DNA of 43,282 bases. Source: DATAES01 sp036493595. GTDB taxonomy: Bacteria; Actinomycetota; Acidimicrobiia; Acidimicrobiales; JACDCH01. The notes below the pieces were generated by a model that saw nothing but the letters and a program-made list of their open reading frames with translations, was not told the DNA's origin and searched no databases. The translations under genes and the position numbers were made by a program. The stretch covers positions 1 through 43,282 of the forward strand of contig DASXPN010000016.1 of the NCBI GenBank assembly GCA_036493595.1, in the 5' to 3' direction. Shown piece by piece: positions 40,142 to 43,282 of this stretch. Every line of letters starts with the position of its first letter. Position 1 is the first letter of the stretch.

Positions 40142-40495
40142 TCAGCTGGTCCGCGGTGGGCGCGCCGAGGATGTGTCCGCGTCGCGGACCTCGTTGTCGA
40201 CATCAGGATCGAGTTCGTCGGCCTTGGTATTCAGCTCGTCGACACGGTCATGACGTTTCTCCGCTTCGACGCGCTGCTGTTCGGCAGCAACCGCCTCTTG
40301 CTTGGCCCGGGCGGCGCGCTCCTCGGCCTGCGCATCCAGCCGGGTGGCCTCGAGCTGAACGTCGCGGGCCTCGCCCCGCTGTTCCTCTGCGCCGGTCCGG
40401 CGCTGCTCCAGGCGTCGGCGCCTCGAGGCCAGTAGGGCGCTGACCACGACGGCGATGACGATGAGTGCGATGACGATGATCAGGAATGCCTTCAT
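40142..40495 (-). CDS. Membrane-anchored coiled-coil protein
   Basis: 117 aa. One N-terminal membrane segment (about 2-25) is followed by Arg-rich RRRRLEQRR and a long Glu/Ala/Arg/Gln-rich coiled coil (about 30-95), then an acidic tail with ELDPDVDNEV. No enzymatic motif. It resembles many small actinobacterial single-helix proteins of unknown role. ATG at 40495 is preferred; the upstream extension to 40600 is not hydrophobic and has no start signal. Convergent with the VOC gene, one base apart. Confidence 0.75.
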   Translation of the reverse strand: MKAFLIIVIALIVIAVVVSALLASRRRRLEQRRTGAEEQRGEARDVQLEATRLDAQAEERAARAKQEAVAAEQQRVEAEKRHDRVDELNTKADELDPDVDNEVRDADTSSARPPRTS

Positions 40496-40668
40496 GACGG
40501 TTGTGTTCCCATCTACGCGCTCCGTGACACCCGCGCGGGGCGCGTTCGCCCGAGAATCAGGAACTTCGTGCCCATGCACGCGATGGTCCGCATGGGTCAT
40601 GGCTTCCGGCCCCGCTCGCCTGTCACGATCTCCCCCCGACGACGGAACTCGGGTGAGGGAGCAATCTG

Positions 40669-41538
40669 ATGGCCTTGTTGATCACGCCGAGCGGCGCCGG
40701 AGGATCTGCCTTCGAGCCGCTCCCGCCGACGACGTACGTGGCACCGACCAGGATCGCGGCGGACACGTATGTGATCCATCAGGTGCAAGAGGCGCTCGGG
40801 CAACCGCTGTTCGTGTATCTCAACTCGCTCGTGATCCTCGGTGAGCAACCCGTGATCGTCGACACCGGCACCCCCGGCAACCGCAGCCAGTGGATGCAAG
40901 ACGTCTTCTCCATCGTCGAGCCGAGCGACGTGGAGTGGGTGTTCCTCTCACACGACGACGTCGACCACAGCGGCAACCTCGACCAGGTGATGCAGATGTG
41001 TCCGAAGGCCAAGCTCGTCTGTAACTGGGCGATGATCGAACGCCATTCGAACTGCTTCAACTTCCCCCTCGAGCGGTGCCGCTGGATCATGCACGACGAG
41101 TCGTTCGACGTCGGCGACCGCACGTTGCACGCGGTGCGCCCGCCGGTGTTCGACTCGCCCACGACTCGAGGTCTGTTCGACTCGAAGACGGGGGTGTACT
41201 GGGCCGTCGACACCTTCGCGACACCACTGCCCGATCCCGCGGTCGGCATCGCCGAGCTCGACCCCGAGTTCTGGCAGTTCGGGTTGACGATGTTCGCCTT
41301 CGGTGCCGTGAGCCCGTGGCTGTCGATGGTCGACGCCGACAAGTTCGGCCGCCACGTGGACGCGGTTCGGTCCCTTGACATCACGACAGTCGCCGGCTGC
41401 CATACGCCGGTCATCGAGGGCACGCTCATAGACAAGGCCTTCGCCCACGTGCGCGCGTTCCCGACGGTGGAGCCGCCTCCGATGCCGGATCAGTCCATCC
41501 TCGACCAGATCATCGCCGCCACGGGCGTGCCGCACTAG
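40669..41538 (+). CDS. MBL-fold metallohydrolase of the flavodiiron (ODP) type
   Basis: 289 aa. Metal motif LSHDDVDHSGN: His95, Asp97, Asp99 and His100, i.e. H-x-[D/E]-x-D-H rather than the classic HxHxDH. This is the form found in flavodiiron/ODP proteins. VIVDTGTPGN (63-72), GVYWAVDTFATPLPD with the bridging Asp, and a late His in VAGCHTPVIEG complete the set. There is no flavodoxin domain. It may bind diiron and sense or reduce oxygen or NO (inference). ATG at 40669 with GAGGGAG upstream. The N-terminus is unusually Pro-rich. Confidence 0.9.
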   Translation: MALLITPSGAGGSAFEPLPPTTYVAPTRIAADTYVIHQVQEALGQPLFVYLNSLVILGEQPVIVDTGTPGNRSQWMQDVFSIVEPSDVEWVFLSHDDVDHSGNLDQVMQMCPKAKLVCNWAMIERHSNCFNFPLERCRWIMHDESFDVGDRTLHAVRPPVFDSPTTRGLFDSKTGVYWAVDTFATPLPDPAVGIAELDPEFWQFGLTMFAFGAVSPWLSMVDADKFGRHVDAVRSLDITTVAGCHTPVIEGTLIDKAFAHVRAFPTVEPPPMPDQSILDQIIAATGVPH

Positions 41539-41577
41539 CGAATCGGTCGACGCGTGCCCGGGCAACTCGTCGCCGGC

Positions 41578-42111
41578 TCAGGTATGGCGAACTCGCGTCG
41601 CGGTCATCTGCTCGACGAGCTGCCACGTGGTACCGCCGTCGTTCGACTGTTCTGCCCGCCACCGAAACGCATCTGACTCGATGTCGACGAATCGCCAACG
41701 AAGCTGCGGATCGTCCTCGTCGCTCAGCAACTCGATCCCGTCGTCCGCGGTGCGGCCGATGAACCGCCGCACACGGCCGTTGACCGGCTCGATCCACGTG
41801 GACCGCCACGCGTCGATGGAGGCGTCATAGAACCGGACAGTTGTCCCGTGGAAGGCCAGCGGCGGTTGGCCCTCGCCGCGGTCTCCTCGACGAGGGACGA
41901 CCCAGATGTCTTGTACTGCCCGACCGCCAAGGACCCAGCCGAAATGCAGTTCACCGTGCACCGCGTTCGCCCTCCCGTCGGCGCCCGATCCGGTCCACTC
42001 CAGCTCCCACGAACCGATGAACTGACCGAAGAGCATGAGTTTCTCGGCGAGCTCGGGGGCGGGACCGTCCACGTGCAGTGCGTCGACGAGTCCAGCGCTG
42101 TCTGCGGGCAC
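41578..42111 (-). CDS. DUF1579-like beta-barrel hypothetical protein
   Basis: 177 aa. FGQFIGSWELEWTG near the N-terminus, HFGWVLGGRAVQDIWVVP in the middle and AEQSNDGGTTWQLVEQMTAT at the end follow the pattern of small lipocalin/DUF1579-type barrels (GxW start, GGR strand, W at the end). Function unknown. GTG at 42111 is just behind the stop of the MaoC gene (42114-42116), consistent with an operon. An upstream extension to 42264 is Arg-rich and antisense-like, so not used. Confidence 0.72.
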   Translation of the reverse strand: MPADSAGLVDALHVDGPAPELAEKLMLFGQFIGSWELEWTGSGADGRANAVHGELHFGWVLGGRAVQDIWVVPRRGDRGEGQPPLAFHGTTVRFYDASIDAWRSTWIEPVNGRVRRFIGRTADDGIELLSDEDDPQLRWRFVDIESDAFRWRAEQSNDGGTTWQLVEQMTATRVRHT

Positions 42112-42113
42112 CG

Positions 42114-42536
42114 TCAGGCGTCGAGCCTTGCGATGGCGGTTCCCGTCACCACGGTTTTGTCGTCCTGGTTCACGGTTGCGACGGAGAGGTCGGCGAAGTG
42201 TTCGCCGTTCTCCTCGCGAATCGCTTCGATAGTGGCGGTCGCAGTGAGGGTGTCGCCCGGCCATACCTGATTGACGAAGCGGACGCCGTACTTCGTCAGA
42301 CCGTCAGCGCCGAACCAATCGGTCAACACCCGACCAGTTGCGCCCATGCTCAGCATCCCGTGCGCGAACACTGACGGATATCCCGCGACCTCGGTCGTGA
42401 AGATCTCGTCGGAGTGCAGCGGGTTGTAGTCGCCGGACGCACCTGCATACATCACGATCTGGGTGCGACTGAGATCGTCGAACAGCACCAGCGTTCGCGA
42501 GTCACCGACCTTCACGTCGTCAACCTTGATCGCCAT
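42114..42536 (-). CDS. MaoC-like (hot-dog) hydratase
   Basis: 140 aa. The hydratase motif YAGASGDYNPLHSDEIFTTE (about 31-50) gives the catalytic Asp and His in the form D-x4-H. SVFAHGMLSMGATGRVLTDW and RFVNQVWPGDTLTATATI follow, as in HadB/PhaJ-like (R)-specific enoyl hydratases. It hydrates or dehydrates acyl thioesters. ATG at 42536, overlapping the partner gene by 17 bases. It probably forms a heterodimer with the upstream gene product, as HadA-HadB do. Confidence 0.92.
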   Translation of the reverse strand: MAIKVDDVKVGDSRTLVLFDDLSRTQIVMYAGASGDYNPLHSDEIFTTEVAGYPSVFAHGMLSMGATGRVLTDWFGADGLTKYGVRFVNQVWPGDTLTATATIEAIREENGEHFADLSVATVNQDDKTVVTGTAIARLDA

Positions 42537-43041
42537 CGCGCGACTCCTTTTCGACGGGACGTTCGGTCTGCACTCCGACGCCACGGGCAGTCACCACGAG
42601 CTCGCCGGACTCCGCGTCACGGAACTCGGTGACGTTCTCGGAGAACTTCAGCGTTCCGCCGCGCTTGCTCTGCTTCTCCCACCGCTCCCCGGGACGGGTC
42701 GAGGCGATCAGCACCATGCCCGGCCGCATCGGCTGGTGGTACTCGAAGTGCTGCTCGGCGTGCAGACCACCGCCGCCACCTCCCCCACCGCCGCCGCCTC
42801 CACTGCTCACACGGCCGGTGGGCTCGCGTCCCGATCCAAACCACGGCTTCGCCGGGTCGGGTCGCAGCGGATGGGTCTCGTGGAACTGCCAGCTCGCCAT
42901 CGCGAACGTCGGCGGTGCGACGATCCCGCCCGCAGCCTTCGCCGCCGCGCTCTCGGGGTCGTGATACGCCGGGTTCGGATCACCGATGGCCCGGGCGAAC
43001 ATCATGATGTGACTCGCCTCGATCGGGAATCGTTCGCTCAT
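42520..43041 (-). CDS. MaoC N-terminal-domain dehydratase (HadA/HadC-like) with poly-Gly insert
   Basis: 173 aa. The FAS1-like dehydratase start is SHIMMFARAIGDPNPAYHDP; then IVAPPTFAMASWQF, and HFEYHQPMRPGMVLIAST later. In the family this subunit supplies the substrate pocket while the MaoC partner is catalytic. Between about 80 and 93 is a run of 12 Gly (42766-42801) absent from relatives I know; the loop may be a length-variable linker. ATG at 43041 with AGAAGGG upstream, and it also overlaps a small upstream frame (ATGA). Coupled to the next gene. Confidence 0.88.
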   Translation of the reverse strand: MSERFPIEASHIMMFARAIGDPNPAYHDPESAAAKAAGGIVAPPTFAMASWQFHETHPLRPDPAKPWFGSGREPTGRVSSGGGGGGGGGGGGLHAEQHFEYHQPMRPGMVLIASTRPGERWEKQSKRGGTLKFSENVTEFRDAESGELVVTARGVGVQTERPVEKESRDGDQG

Positions 43042-43124
43042 CGGTCGCGCCCTTCTCTTTCGTTGCGTCGGTCGGCCTGCGCTCTCTCGACGCCAGGCCG
43101 CCGCTCGGCCTCGGCCTCTGGCAC
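43038..43124 (-). CDS. Possible 28-aa leader peptide upstream of the dehydratase gene
   Basis: GTG at 43124 with AAGGAG a few bases before it opens a 28-residue frame rich in Glu and Arg (VPEAEAERRPGVERAQ at the start). It stops at TGA 43038-43040, overlapping the ATG of the dehydratase. The overlap and ribosome site suggest translational coupling; the peptide itself has no recognisable fold, and chance is possible. Confidence 0.3.
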   Translation of the reverse strand: MPEAEAERRPGVERAQADRRNEREGRDR

Positions 43125-43159
43125 TGTGCTCCTTGGTCTGCCTCGACTTCGGCTCGTCC

Positions 43160-43282
43160 TCACTGGACCTCCTGCGGTTGAGAACGAGGGGAATCTGACA
43201 GCGCGCCGGCGGCGGTCGTCAATCTGGCGCGGTGCTCGGGCGCCGCTACTGCGGCGATGCGTTGTGCGCGCTCGCTGTCGTC
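43160..43282 (-). CDS. C-terminus of a CoA-transferase/acetyl-CoA hydrolase-like protein, cut by window edge
   Basis: The minus strand is open from the right edge to a TGA at 43160-43162 (40 residues). The end DDSERAQRIAAVAAPEHRAR then LTTAAGAL is like the last helix of acetyl-CoA hydrolase/4-hydroxybutyrate CoA-transferase family enzymes, which typically read ERA..LI.IAHPdfR..L..AA. The similarity is short, so this is tentative. If right, the operon begins with CoA transfer and continues with a dehydratase pair. Confidence 0.5.
   Translation of the reverse strand, partial: DDSERAQRIAAVAAPEHRARLTTAAGALSDSPRSQPQEVQ

Noticed and set aside
1..43282. tRNA, rRNA, integrase, transposase or prophage genes
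   Set aside because: None found on either strand by reading; composition is uniform, so no sign of a mobile island.

Overview
The window is a GC-rich (roughly two-thirds G+C), gene-dense stretch of bacterial chromosome with many GTG starts, short intergenic gaps and frequent ATGA/TGATG stop-start overlaps. Gene content (LAL-type LuxR regulator, mycothiol-type DinB/maleylpyruvate isomerase folds, SCP2, several acyl-CoA and P450 genes, DUF2231 and DUF6458 membrane proteins) points to an actinobacterium. The mix of lipid/steroid-like catabolism with a SipW/CalY cluster fits an Acidimicrobiia-like lineage; this placement is an inference. No rRNA, tRNA, CRISPR array, transposase or integrase is visible, and no stretch over 300 bases lacks a gene.

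Layout. 1-5597 (minus): two paralogous NDP-forming acyl-CoA synthetases flanking an AarF/UbiB-type kinase; the left one runs off the window. 5664-9526 (plus): acyl-CoA dehydrogenase, a single-chain EtfB-EtfA fusion, a DoxX-like membrane protein and a YjbR-like protein, nearly all overlapping. 9508-10762 (minus): VOC protein, SET-domain protein, DUF6458 membrane protein. 10866-11008: a duplicated 57-bp hairpin element. 11047-16055: large LuxR/LAL ATPase regulator divergent from a CalY/TasA-like secreted protein, its SipW-type signal peptidase and a putative wall- or membrane-anchored partner. 16000-21939: TetR with a tandem operator, SRPBCC protein, DinB, PfpI, hydrolase, a Cys-rich HTH regulator, DUF2231 protein and FolE. 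21958-24505: lipoprotein sulfatase divergent from an unusual two-HTH TetR. 24642-31995: SCP2, thiolase, P450, two HSL-type hydrolases, Rieske oxygenase and a phosphotransferase of the acyl-CoA-dehydrogenase-associated kind. 32024-37558: mycothiol-type enzyme, flavoprotein monooxygenase, OsmC, AhpD-like protein, a second P450, a G-rich 10-bp tandem repeat with hairpins, and DinB. 37595-43282: PEP-utilizer domain protein without its ATP-grasp partner, NTF2-like, VOC, coiled-coil membrane protein, diiron/MBL protein and a minus-strand dehydratase (MaoC) operon whose upstream gene is cut by the right edge.

How it fits together. Much of the window is acyl-CoA chemistry: activation (two synthetases), dehydrogenation (ACAD with its own ETF), hydration (MaoC pair), thiolysis (thiolase with SCP2) and oxidative entry steps (P450s, Rieske, flavin monooxygenase). 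Three of these promoters carry related CCTGACG-type inverted repeats, suggesting one shared regulator. About nine genes show a TANNNT -10 box 6-8 bases before the start codon and usually no Shine-Dalgarno sequence, so leaderless transcription is probably common. The most system-like locus is the LAL-regulated CalY/SipW cluster.
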